From NCBI GenBank assembly GCA_031279825.1, contig JAITHT010000032.1, forward strand, positions 1 to 39,831: a stretch of 39,831 bases of DNA, written 5' to 3'. The notes under the pieces were generated by a model. That model was not told the DNA's origin. It searched no databases and saw only the letters and a list, made by a program, of their open reading frames with translations. The DNA is from Desulfovibrio sp. (GTDB lineage Bacteria; Desulfobacterota; Desulfovibrionia; Desulfovibrionales; Desulfovibrionaceae). How positions within the stretch are numbered: position 1 is the first letter of the stretch; every line of letters begins with the position of its first letter. A program made the position numbers and the translations under genes. Shown here piece after piece: positions 17,601-24,350 of this stretch.

Positions 17601-17813
17601 CCGGCGGTGGAAAATCAGGCCACGGACCGGACTCACCGCATCGGGCAAACGCAGCAGGTCTTTTCCTACAAACTGATCTGCCAAAACACGGTGGAAGAAA
17701 AAATCCTCCGCCTCCAGGATGCTAAAAAAGGGGTGGCGGAATCCATTATTCCCGGCGCCGAAGCATGGAAGTCGCTATCCCGCGAAGATCTGGAAATGCT
17801 GTTCGCCGTCTAG
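14607..17813 (+). CDS. SWIM zinc-finger SNF2-family helicase
   Basis: A 1068-residue SNF2-type DNA-dependent ATPase. The N-terminal part carries a SWIM zinc finger ([18 protein letters not shown], residues about 72-89). A long middle region of the SNF2 helicase-associated type follows. The ATPase core begins near residue 600: Walker A DEMGLGKT (about 631-638), the DEAQ motif II in [10 protein letters not shown], motif III [9 protein letters not shown], and the C-terminal helicase half with [25 protein letters not shown] and [10 protein letters not shown]. All motifs needed for ATP hydrolysis are intact. Bacterial proteins of this type resemble RapA and chromatin remodellers and may move RNA polymerase or DNA-bound proteins. 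ATG 14607 follows CAGGAAAG. The stop TAG lies inside the left terminal repeat of a tiny element at 17810-17853. Confidence 0.93.
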   Translation: [1068 protein letters not shown]

Positions 17814-17853
17814 TGTCCTGAGTCATAAATTCGCATTACAATCAGGGCACTAG
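17810..17853. repeat. 44-bp mini-element with CTAGTG(T/C)CCTGA terminal repeats
   Basis: CTAGTGTCCTGA (17810-17821) and TCAGGGCACTAG (17842-17853) are inverted copies with one mismatch. The terminal CTAG resembles the ends of the IS630-like elements nearby. The TAG in the left repeat is the stop codon of the helicase. Confidence 0.5.
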
Positions 17854-17961
17854 CCGCCGGGCCGTATTGCCCGGCGCGCCGCCGCAGGCGGCGGGAGCAA
17901 GCCGAAAATCACGTTTTTCGGCTTGCGATCTTCTCAGAAATTTGTAAGCAAATTTCTGAGA
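17854..17961. repeat. Family D multi-hairpin repeat, copy 1, plus a 13-bp inverted repeat
   Basis: Three hairpins in a row: a GC-rich GCCGCCGGGC/GCCCGGCGC and CGCCGCAGGCGGCG region, then CAAGCCGAAAA..TTTTTCGGCTTG (17898-17925), then TCTCAGAAATTTG-taag-CAAATTTCTGAGA (17932-17961). The first part is similar, in inverted orientation, to 21797-21870. No protein is encoded. It could terminate transcription behind the helicase gene. Confidence 0.6.
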
Positions 17962-17968
17962 CACCACG

Positions 17969-18165
17969 CTAGTGTCATGTCACCCTTGATATGTCGCCGT
18001 ATAAATTGAGGTAGCCTTTCCTCCAAGCAGGGGAGGAAATTATGCCGAGAGTTTTATACCGAGTGACGTTGACGCAAGAAGAGCGGGTCTTGCTCCAAGA
18101 AGTATCGACGAGGGGTAAGCATAGTAGTCAAAAGGTACTCAATGCTCTCATTGTATTGGGATGTG
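17969..18165 (+). mobile_element. Truncated IS630-family insertion sequence (left end)
   Basis: Starts with CTAGTGTCATGTCA, the same terminal repeat as the internally deleted element at 19084-19332, and continues with the start of an IS630-type transposase. The right part is missing; a family B repeat joins at 18166. Confidence 0.7.
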
Positions 18166-18191
18166 ATCCAAATGAGGTAGCGAAGCCCTGA
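18042..18191 (+). pseudogene. IS630-type transposase fragment, N-terminal end
   Basis: ATG 18042 is preceded by GGGGAGGAAAT. It encodes MPRVLYRVTLTQEERVLLQEV and about 20 further residues that look like the N-terminal helix-turn-helix start of an IS630 transposase, and then runs into the family B repeat, where it stops at 18189-18191. It has no catalytic DDE part, so it is not functional. Confidence 0.7.
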
Positions 18192-18226
18192 AGGGCGGGG
18201 TCTCAGACCACAAAGGAAGTTCTGAT
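18166..18226 (+). repeat. Family B mobile repeat, copy 2 (shortest form, 61 bp)
   Basis: ATCCAAATGAGGTAGCGAAG at the left and GGAAGTTCTGAT at the right, with most of the interior missing. It truncates the transposase fragment. It is followed by GAAATGACTTCTA, a short sequence also seen at 20334 and in the inverted repeat at 21872-21909. Confidence 0.75.
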
Positions 18227-18301
18227 GAAATGACTTCTATTGATGCTATACGAAAAGCCGCCGTCGCAAAGGCGTTTGCCGCGGGCGACTGAAAGAAACA
18301 G

Positions 18302-18919
18302 TCATGCGAAAACGGAATCAAGGTCACATGCCAGAATCAGTGCGTTTTCCCCGCTGTCTGTATAATACTTTTTTCTACTTCCGCAAATTGCAAAGCCCAT
18401 GGAAGCGTATAGGGCAAGCGCAGGGGTATTGCTTGGTCTGACTTCCAGTAAAGCCCGCCGGATGCCGCAATGTGACGCCGCTTGCAGCGCATATGACAAA
18501 AGCCGTCTCCCCAGCCCTTGCCGTCTGAATGGAGCGCGGACAGCAATGGTATAAATTTCAGCCTCTTGTATCGCCAAGGATATGCTGCAACAAATATAGG
18601 CCGCAAGTTCTCCATTCGTCGATCGCATACCGAATACCGGCATGGCGGGGGGGCAGGATCGAAAAACATCTGGAGACGCCGATACGGCGCCATAAGCGGA
18701 GAAAAAAGAGGGAGTTTGCTCCGGGAGGAAGGAGGATGCCGTAAGGCCGCCGGCATGTGAAACGGCGTGTGTGATTGACGGAGTGTTCCGACTCAGGAGT
18801 ATTTTATATTGCGCTTCACTCCAGGGTGTAGAAAAACATGCCGCTTCAAGGGCGGCGAGTTCAGAGGCGTCTTTTTCTTGCGGCAGAAAAATAATATAAT
18901 TATCGTGCGTATGTTGCAT
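18302..18919 (-). CDS. rimI: Ribosomal protein S18-alanine N-acetyltransferase RimI
   Basis: A 205-residue GNAT-fold acetyltransferase that uses acetyl-CoA to modify an N-terminal alanine, on S18 in model bacteria. N-terminal LEAACFSTPWSEAQY is typical of RimI, the acetyl-CoA-binding loop is RRQGLGRRLL (motif A), and ALLEVRPSNTPALALYASMGF is the conserved C-terminal motif B. Usual RimI proteins have about 150 residues; here an insertion of about 50 residues (approximately 54-103, rich in Ser, Pro and Phe) sits before the central beta sheet. No strong Shine-Dalgarno precedes ATG 18919. It is surrounded by repeats and insertion-sequence debris. Confidence 0.85.
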   Translation of the reverse strand: MQHTHDNYIIFLPQEKDASELAALEAACFSTPWSEAQYKILLSRNTPSITHAVSHAGGLTASSFLPEQTPSFFSAYGAVSASPDVFRSCPPAMPVFGMRSTNGELAAYICCSISLAIQEAEIYTIAVRAPFRRQGLGRRLLSYALQAASHCGIRRALLEVRPSNTPALALYASMGFAICGSRKKYYTDSGENALILACDLDSVFA

Positions 18920-19083
18920 AGAGCAAAGACTCTAGTGTCTAATTGCAAAAATTACAAGTATATTTTTTGCGGATATTTTTGCAGGATCGTAGGCTGAAAA
19001 ACATGGCTTTCAGACTACTTATGCCGCCTTCGGCGGCGCAAAGCCCTCCAGGATTTTATAGTGTTTACTTTTGCAAGTAAACA
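18920..19083. other. Repeat-rich spacer with hairpins upstream of the deleted IS630 element
   Basis: AT-rich DNA that holds GCCGCC-ttc-GGCGGC near 19023 and the inverted repeat GTGTTTACTT-ttgc-AAGTAAACAC (19061-19084), which abuts the element at 19084. The first IS630 remnant is likewise preceded by a hairpin (17932-17961). No gene is seen. Confidence 0.45.
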
Positions 19084-19332
19084 CTAGTGTCATGTCATCA
19101 TTGATATGTCGTATACATTGAACTAGACTTTCCTCCAAGCAGGGGAGAAGTTATGCCGAGAGTTTTATACCGAGTCACGTTGACGCAAGAAGAGAGACTC
19201 TTGCTCCAAGAAGTATCGACGAGGGGTAAAGCATACTATGGGTGCCAAGATTGACTGGCAATTTACTACAGAAAATGCCAGGATAAAGCTCGAACGGCTT
19301 TATCCGATATTTGATAAATGACATGACACTAG
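19084..19332 (+). mobile_element. Internally deleted IS630-family element (MITE-like)
   Basis: Perfect 15-bp terminal inverted repeats CTAGTGTCATGTCAT (19084-19098) and ATGACATGACACTAG (19318-19332), with TA at the expected target-duplication positions. Inside, ATG 19153 starts MPRVLYRVTLTQEERLLLQEV, nearly the same transposase start as at 18042, but after about 25 codons the sequence jumps to the last 26 codons of an IS630 transposase (GAKIDWQFTTENARIKLERL and so on, stop at 19319). The two parts are in different frames. The element cannot make transposase but keeps both ends, so it could be moved by a full copy elsewhere. Confidence 0.85.
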
Positions 19333-19429
19333 CGCGTTGACGGAAATTTGAAAACCAGGAAAATGCGCATTCGTTTTCTATTTGATCTGTAGACCTTGAA
19401 GCGTTGATCGCTTACGAAGAAGGCTGAAT

Positions 19430-20122
19430 ATGGGAGGAGATAGGGAGTTTTCTCTAAAAAAGCGCGTGGATCGCGCGCATTCGGGTATCATTCAGGCCGG
19501 CGAAAAACTGCTTGATGTGACACGACGGTCGTTGCCCGCAGCGAAACATTCTGTTGCTCCGAGTAAACAATCCGCAGGAAGTCGTCATCTGTCTGCATTC
19601 CCCCTGTATGCGCCATGTGGTGCGAACGAGCAGGAAAAGCTGGTGGAAATCGTTGACAGCCATGATCGGCCTTTACTGTGCATGCCTCCGGAAGAAGCGT
19701 TGCGCCAGGGCTTATCGGTGCGTATGGTGGCTGTTGCCTTGTTTTCCCGGCAAGGCCGATTGATTGTGCACAAGCGACCGGACGATCCGGGTTTTACGGG
19801 ACGATGGGATATAGAGGCCGGTTTTGTTTTGGCGGGCGAAGCGCGCGAAGATGCGGCACTTCGCTTGATCGCATCCTGCATGAATTTGCACGGGCTATCC
19901 GTTACTCCTTTGTCTGGCGGCGACGGGTATGGGCGGCTCTCCCCGCTTTTTTCACTTTTTATCGTGAGATTGCCCTCGGGATTGTATCCAAAATATGCGG
20001 CACAAGACATGATGATGGTGGACGCAGACGAACTGACCGGGCTTATTCGTGATGTGCCGGAACTGCTTAGTCCCGAATTGCTCAAAGCCGCGACCGTGCC
20101 GGGTTTGTTTTACGCACGGTGA
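19430..20122 (+). CDS. Nudix-like protein with a degenerate Nudix box
   Basis: A 230-residue protein. Residues about 70-215 follow the pattern of IPP isomerase-like Nudix proteins: EKLVEIVDSHDRPL, MVAVALFSRQGRLIVHKRPDD, GFTGRWDIEAGFVLAGEAREDAALRL. The Nudix box should read G-x5-E-x7-R-E-U-x-E-E-x-G-U; here it is GFVLAGEAREDAALRLIASC, so the first G, E and the R are kept but the metal-binding E-U-x-E-E is replaced by LIAS. Hydrolase activity is therefore doubtful. The first 70 residues are unlike the family and may be partly spurious; ATG 19430 has GAAGAAGG upstream. A family A repeat follows. Confidence 0.65.
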   Translation: MGGDREFSLKKRVDRAHSGIIQAGEKLLDVTRRSLPAAKHSVAPSKQSAGSRHLSAFPLYAPCGANEQEKLVEIVDSHDRPLLCMPPEEALRQGLSVRMVAVALFSRQGRLIVHKRPDDPGFTGRWDIEAGFVLAGEAREDAALRLIASCMNLHGLSVTPLSGGDGYGRLSPLFSLFIVRLPSGLYPKYAAQDMMMVDADELTGLIRDVPELLSPELLKAATVPGLFYAR

Positions 20123-20143
20123 CGGGCGATGTAGCGGTAATAC

Positions 20144-20262
20144 TAACTTTGCAACGCTGCACTCGTCGTTGACGGCGAAAAGAATTTTCGCCTGCTCCTC
20201 GTGCGCGTAAGGCAGCGCTTACGCTGCCGGTTGACGAGCATTTTCAAAATGAAAATGCTCTA
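20144..20262 (+). repeat. Family A hairpin repeat, copy 4
   Basis: Starts about 20 bp after the Nudix-like gene. It is more diverged than copies 1-3: the core hairpin is GGCGAAAAGAATTTTCGCC and the terminal palindrome is GAGCATTTTCAAAATGAAAATGCTC. The changes in the two hairpin arms compensate each other, which argues that the structure matters. Confidence 0.85.
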
Positions 20263-20371
20263 CAATCAGGTAATCTCTGGTATTTGCTCATGAATCTCGA
20301 TTATCAGATTTTTATGACTTTTTCTGGAACGATGAAATGACTTCTAATCAACCGTATGGAGGGACGCTCTG

Positions 20372-21124
20372 ATGAAAACGCTGATGGCTGCCAACTGGAA
20401 AATGTATAAAAACAAAGAGGAGGCATCCGCGACTTTGGCTGATCTGGCGCTACGCCTCACGGCCCTGCCCCAAAATCGGGAAGTCGTGGTATTTGCCCCG
20501 TTCACCGCTCTTTCGGCGTGCTCAAGCGCCCTTGCGGACAATTCGCACATCGCCCTCGGCGGACAGAACTGCTATCCGGCGGCAGAGGGCGCCTTCACCG
20601 GCGAAATCTCGCCGACTATGCTTTTGAACTGCGGCTGCGCCTGGGTACTTGCCGGACATTCTGAACGCCGTTCGCTTATTGGCGAAACGGATGTCTTTGT
20701 GGGGAAAAAAACCGCCTATGCCCTGAATGCGGGGCTTAACGTGGTGCTTTGCATAGGAGAAACGTCGGGCGAACGGGACAGCGGCAAATTAACCGACGTG
20801 CTGGTCAGACAGTTGGAGGCGGGCCTTGCCGATATCTCTACGGATATTGCAGCGGAACGCATTGCCCTCGCCTATGAACCTGTTTGGGCCATTGGGACAG
20901 GCCGGGTTGCCGGACCGACGGAGATTGCGGAATCTCATGCTGTTGTCCGTAATTTTCTCAAAAAACGCCTGCCACGGCAAAGCCAAGATATTCGCATCCT
21001 CTATGGCGGAAGCGTCAAGCCTGAAAATACGAAAGAGATCATGACACTTGACAATGTCAATGGAGTGCTGGTAGGCGGAGCTTCATTGCAAGCGGAAAGT
21101 TTCAGCCGCATTGTCCTTGCCTGA
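20372..21124 (+). CDS. tpiA: Triosephosphate isomerase
   Basis: A 250-residue glycolytic enzyme interconverting dihydroxyacetone phosphate and glyceraldehyde 3-phosphate in the cytoplasm. Catalytic residues are present: Lys10 in AANWKMYKN, the histidine in GHSERR, the glutamate in AYEPVWAIGTG with the mobile loop following, and the phosphate-binding YGGSVKPEN near the C terminus. Length and motifs are standard. ATG 20372 follows TGGAGGGA with good spacing. secG follows closely (49 bp) and is probably cotranscribed, a gene order also seen in other proteobacteria. Confidence 0.97.
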   Translation: MKTLMAANWKMYKNKEEASATLADLALRLTALPQNREVVVFAPFTALSACSSALADNSHIALGGQNCYPAAEGAFTGEISPTMLLNCGCAWVLAGHSERRSLIGETDVFVGKKTAYALNAGLNVVLCIGETSGERDSGKLTDVLVRQLEAGLADISTDIAAERIALAYEPVWAIGTGRVAGPTEIAESHAVVRNFLKKRLPRQSQDIRILYGGSVKPENTKEIMTLDNVNGVLVGGASLQAESFSRIVLA

Positions 21125-21172
21125 TTCTCGTAAAATCCTTACTGCCGATCTTAATATGTGAGGAGGGTCGCT

Positions 21173-21514
21173 TTGGAAAAAATGATCTTAACCCTGCACC
21201 TCGGTGTATGCGTAATTCTTGTAATCCTGGTACTTCTTCAGTCCGGCAAAGAAGGCATGGGAGTCATTTTCGGCGGAGGCTCCTCTTCGCTTTTCGGCAG
21301 TACGGGCGCTGGCGGCATTCTGGTGAAATTGACCACCTTTGTAGCCGTAATTTTTCTGGCGACCTCCCTCGGTTATAATATGCTCACCGCAGTGAAGCAC
21401 AATAAGGAATCCACCATTCTTGACATCTCTGTGGACGATCCCTCCGCTCCGGCCACACCCGTCCCGCCGGCGTCGGTCAACGCCACTGTTCCCACAGACG
21501 CATTGCAACAATAA
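21173..21514 (+). CDS. secG: Preprotein translocase subunit SecG
   Basis: A 113-residue inner membrane protein that assists the SecYEG channel. Two hydrophobic segments (LTLHLGVCVILVILVLLQ and LVKLTTFVAVIFLATSLGYNML) flank the signature GKEGMGVIFGGGSSSLFGSTGAGG. A polar Pro/Ala/Thr tail follows. The start is taken as TTG 21173, placed 5 nt after a strong GAGGAGGG; ATG 21182, three codons later, is a second possibility with poorer spacing (14 nt). Confidence 0.93.
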   Translation: MEKMILTLHLGVCVILVILVLLQSGKEGMGVIFGGGSSSLFGSTGAGGILVKLTTFVAVIFLATSLGYNMLTAVKHNKESTILDISVDDPSAPATPVPPASVNATVPTDALQQ

Positions 21515-21539
21515 CCCAAAAGCTTGAGACCCTGTTTTC

Positions 21540-21692
21540 ATCCAAATGAGGTAGCGAAGCCCTTCAGGGCTTCGCGTCTCGTTTTTACCCCTCCCGAGCT
21601 TTCCTCCCCGGAAAGAAACCCCGCCCTTCATGGCGGGGTCGGGGCTATATGGCCTTTCGGCCGGGGTTTCAGACCACAAAGGAAGTTCTGAT
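21540..21692 (+). repeat. Family B mobile repeat, copy 3 (long form, 153 bp)
   Basis: Bounded by ATCCAAATGAGGTAGCGAAG and GGAAGTTCTGAT. It contains hairpins at 21554-21575 and further on (CCGCC..GGCGG; GGCCTTTCGGCC). The final GGAAGTTCTGATG offers a ribosome-binding site and an ATG for a frame encoding 16 residues (MTKQPKNTHVSPAAYC) in the DNA behind. Confidence 0.85.
21554..21586 (+). terminator. Terminator-like hairpin within family B copy 3
   Basis: GCGAAGCCC (21554-21562) and GGGCTTCGC (21567-21575) form a perfect 9-bp stem with a TTCA loop, followed by GTCTCG and five T residues. It lies 40 bp after the secG stop and could end the tpiA-secG transcript. Confidence 0.5.
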
Positions 21693-21760
21693 GACAAAGC
21701 AGCCGAAAAACACTCATGTGTCACCGGCTGCTTATTGCTGATGCAAGGCCTTGCGGCTAC

Positions 21761-21909
21761 AAGTGATTTCATACATAGGCCATTGGCCTATGTATGAGGG
21801 CTTCGCCGAAAAACGCGGTTTTCGGCTTGCTCACGCCGCTTGTGGCGGCGCGCCGGACGTTCGTCCGGCGTTAGAAGTCATTTCATAGTGAATTATGAAA
21901 TGACTTCTA
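21761..21909. repeat. Family D multi-hairpin repeat, copy 2, with flanking inverted repeats
   Basis: In order: a perfect 13-bp inverted repeat CATACATAGGCCA-t-TGGCCTATGTATG (21770-21796), a hairpin GCCGAAAA..TTTTCGGC with GCTTGCTC, a CGCCGC/GCGGCG stem, CGCCGGACG/CGTCCGGCG, and a perfect 16-bp inverted repeat TAGAAGTCATTTCATA..TATGAAATGACTTCTA (21872-21887 and 21894-21909). The middle part matches 17854-17925 in inverted orientation. No gene is visible in 21693-22069. Confidence 0.65.
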
Positions 21910-22069
21910 TTCGAAAGACCTGACTGCCTTTCAGTTTGTTTTCTTGCATAAGAAAACTGATTATATTATAAAAAGTTGCAAGAACGATTTGTGAAATAAG
22001 GTCCAAGCTGACAGGAGAATCCATGAGGCATCTGTCCCTTTGTCCCTGTGTCCATATTGAGATGGCGAC

Positions 22070-23110
22070 ATGACCCTTAGTGATATTCAGCAAAGTTTCT
22101 ACTCGCGTTCTTTTGATATAGAAGCTGTGGAAACGTGGTTTTTAGGTTTAGGGATCGTTATTGCCGCCATCGCCATTTACCTGACGATTATGGCGATCAA
22201 GGCAAGACGCCTCCGTTATTTTCCGCACGGCAGCATCACAGATGCCAGAATAATCCAAAAAGTCATCCGCCAGGCCTTTGATCAACGCCGTTCATTTGAA
22301 GTGCAGATACGGATGAGTTCCGGGCAACGCCGTCCCACTTTACGTTGCGCGCCGGAATATATCGGTAAAACTTCTTTTACCGTGGAAATCAGCGGCCTTA
22401 AATCACTTTCGGATAAATGGCTCGGTCGGGAAATTGCGGTATTTTTCCGCATTCAAATCGATAAGGAATTCACATACTATACCTTTGCCTCTCATATTGA
22501 CGGTATCCACCACCCCCAGCCGGGTATATGTCACATTACCCTCCCTCTACCCACATCCCTGGAAAATCGGCAGAAGCGCTCCTTTTTGCGTATGGCTCCC
22601 CCCCAAGAATTTCTTATGGGCGCCGCCCTATGGCACGGGGATTGCCTGCCGTCGCCGCAATATCTCAGCGACGTGACTCTGTGGCCGAGACCGCGATTAC
22701 TGCTTATACCGGAACGTATGGATCAGTTTCGAATTCTTGATCTGTCGGCCGGCGGGATGCGCCTCAGCGTTCCCAGTAAAATCGTGCGAACCCAGCAGTT
22801 GCACTTTACCTCATCGGACCAGTTTATTACAATGCTTGATCTGTTCGATCCCGAAAACAACAAGCGCTTGCGCTTTTGGATGCAGTGCCGTGCCCAGAAC
22901 GTCTGGCTCGAACACGGCACTCACGATGTGCATATGGGACTGCAATTCCAGTCCTGGGCCCGCCCTAAAGAAGAAGACAAACTTGAACACTCCAACGGAG
23001 TGGAATGGCTGCGCCTCTCCGCCACGCAGGAAGTTGAACCCATCGGCAACTGGATCATGCGCAGACATCTGGAAATATTCAGAGAAACCCCTGCCGAAGC
23101 CCTCGAATAA
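22070..23110 (+). CDS. PilZ-domain membrane-anchored protein (c-di-GMP receptor candidate)
   Basis: A 346-residue protein. A transmembrane helix near the N terminus (FLGLGIVIAAIAIYLTIMAI, residues 25-44) anchors it, and an YcgR-like N-terminal domain is followed by a PilZ domain with the c-di-GMP-binding signature RQKRSFLR (RxxxR) and DLSAGGMRL (D/NxSxxG). Both binding motifs are intact, so cyclic di-GMP binding is likely. Such proteins often control flagellar motility or surface polysaccharide. It starts the tightly packed run that continues through corC-like, lnt and prfB. The Shine-Dalgarno is weak (GAGATGG). Confidence 0.85.
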   Translation: MTLSDIQQSFYSRSFDIEAVETWFLGLGIVIAAIAIYLTIMAIKARRLRYFPHGSITDARIIQKVIRQAFDQRRSFEVQIRMSSGQRRPTLRCAPEYIGKTSFTVEISGLKSLSDKWLGREIAVFFRIQIDKEFTYYTFASHIDGIHHPQPGICHITLPLPTSLENRQKRSFLRMAPPQEFLMGAALWHGDCLPSPQYLSDVTLWPRPRLLLIPERMDQFRILDLSAGGMRLSVPSKIVRTQQLHFTSSDQFITMLDLFDPENNKRLRFWMQCRAQNVWLEHGTHDVHMGLQFQSWARPKEEDKLEHSNGVEWLRLSATQEVEPIGNWIMRRHLEIFRETPAEALE

Positions 23111-23183
23111 TCTCCGCACAACTCCTTGACCCTTAACCCTTAAGCGCATATTTTTGAATTTACCATGCGTATGGAGGCTCCCT

Positions 23184-24344
23184 TTGGACGAAGACTTAGA
23201 CGGTAGCAGCACTCTCTGGCAACGTCTGACCAGAGTGTTTCACAGTAAACATACAGATAGCGTGGAACAAGCTATTCGTGACGCCAGCGAAGAAGGAGAA
23301 CTGGATAAAGAAGAAGGCTCTATGCTGCTCAGCGTCCTGACGCTTGACGACCTGCAAGTACAGGACATCATGACTCCCCGAACCGACATCGCCTGTTCCT
23401 CCACTGAAGACGCCATTCGACAGGTGGCAGAACTCATCATCTCGTCGGGCCATTCGCGAATCCCTATTTTTTCCGGCAACAGGGACAATATTATAGGTAT
23501 CGTTCATGCCAAGGATTTGCTGCGCCATACGATTGATCCCAGCGGCCAAAATCTGCCGGCCACAGCCATTATGCGCGAGCCCTTTTTCGTTCCTGAAACT
23601 AAAAATGTCCTGGATCTTTTACAGGAATTCCGTGCCAGAAAACTTCATTTAGCTGTTATTCTTGATGAATATGGCGGCACAGCCGGGCTGGTGAGTATTG
23701 AAGACGTGCTGGAGCAAATTGTAGGCGATATTGAAGATGAACACGATGCGCCCCGTGAACAGTCAATCGTTGCCCAGGCTGACGGCAGTTGCCTGATCGC
23801 CGGACGCACCTATCTTGATGAGATTGCTGAAACGTTAACCGTTAGTATTACATCTGAAGAAGTGGACACACTCGGCGGTTACTTGACCCATCTGGCTGGG
23901 AGAGTGCCCAAAGCGGGTGAAGAATTTGCCGTTGATGGACGAGTGTTTCGCATCGTCTCTTCCGACGTCAAACAGATTCACAGGGTGCGCATGCTGCCTG
24001 CGGACTATGCCGGCACATCTGCCGTCTCCAGGGAAGCGTCTGCCGAAAAAAGCGCCATCCTGTCGCATCAGAAAGCAGGTCCGCCTCAAACAGAAAATAC
24101 GGGGACGCCCGCCTCTTCAGTTCACACACGCACCGGTTTTGCAACAACCGTATCCGAACAACATGAAACGGAATCGGATACTGTCGTTGTGGAGCAAAAC
24201 CAGCTCAATGATGCCGATATCGGACTAACGAAAGAATGTTTTACCGATCACTTGCAACTTCCACAGATACCTGCCGGGCAGGAACAACAAAGAGCAAAAC
24301 GACATGAGACTGCCGAGCGGCAAACGGCGGCCTCGGAAATCTGA
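23184..24344 (+). CDS. CorC/HlyC-type CBS-domain protein
   Basis: A 386-residue cytoplasmic protein of the CorC group, linked to magnesium and cobalt efflux in enterobacteria. A tandem CBS pair (residues about 55-180; DIMTPRTDIACSS, SGHSRIPIFSGNRDNIIGIVHAKDLL, FVPETKNVLDLLQEFRARKLHLAVILDEYGG) leads to the hallmark AGLVSIEDVLEQIVGDIEDEHD, and a CorC/HlyC transporter-associated domain follows (about 190-275). A further 100-residue polar tail is not part of the family. The start is TTG 23184 with GGAGG seven nt upstream; an in-frame upstream start at 23154 has no such site. It lies 6 bp before lnt, as corC commonly precedes lnt in proteobacteria. Confidence 0.9.
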   Translation: MDEDLDGSSTLWQRLTRVFHSKHTDSVEQAIRDASEEGELDKEEGSMLLSVLTLDDLQVQDIMTPRTDIACSSTEDAIRQVAELIISSGHSRIPIFSGNRDNIIGIVHAKDLLRHTIDPSGQNLPATAIMREPFFVPETKNVLDLLQEFRARKLHLAVILDEYGGTAGLVSIEDVLEQIVGDIEDEHDAPREQSIVAQADGSCLIAGRTYLDEIAETLTVSITSEEVDTLGGYLTHLAGRVPKAGEEFAVDGRVFRIVSSDVKQIHRVRMLPADYAGTSAVSREASAEKSAILSHQKAGPPQTENTGTPASSVHTRTGFATTVSEQHETESDTVVVEQNQLNDADIGLTKECFTDHLQLPQIPAGQEQQRAKRHETAERQTAASEI

Positions 24345-24350
24345 AAGGCT

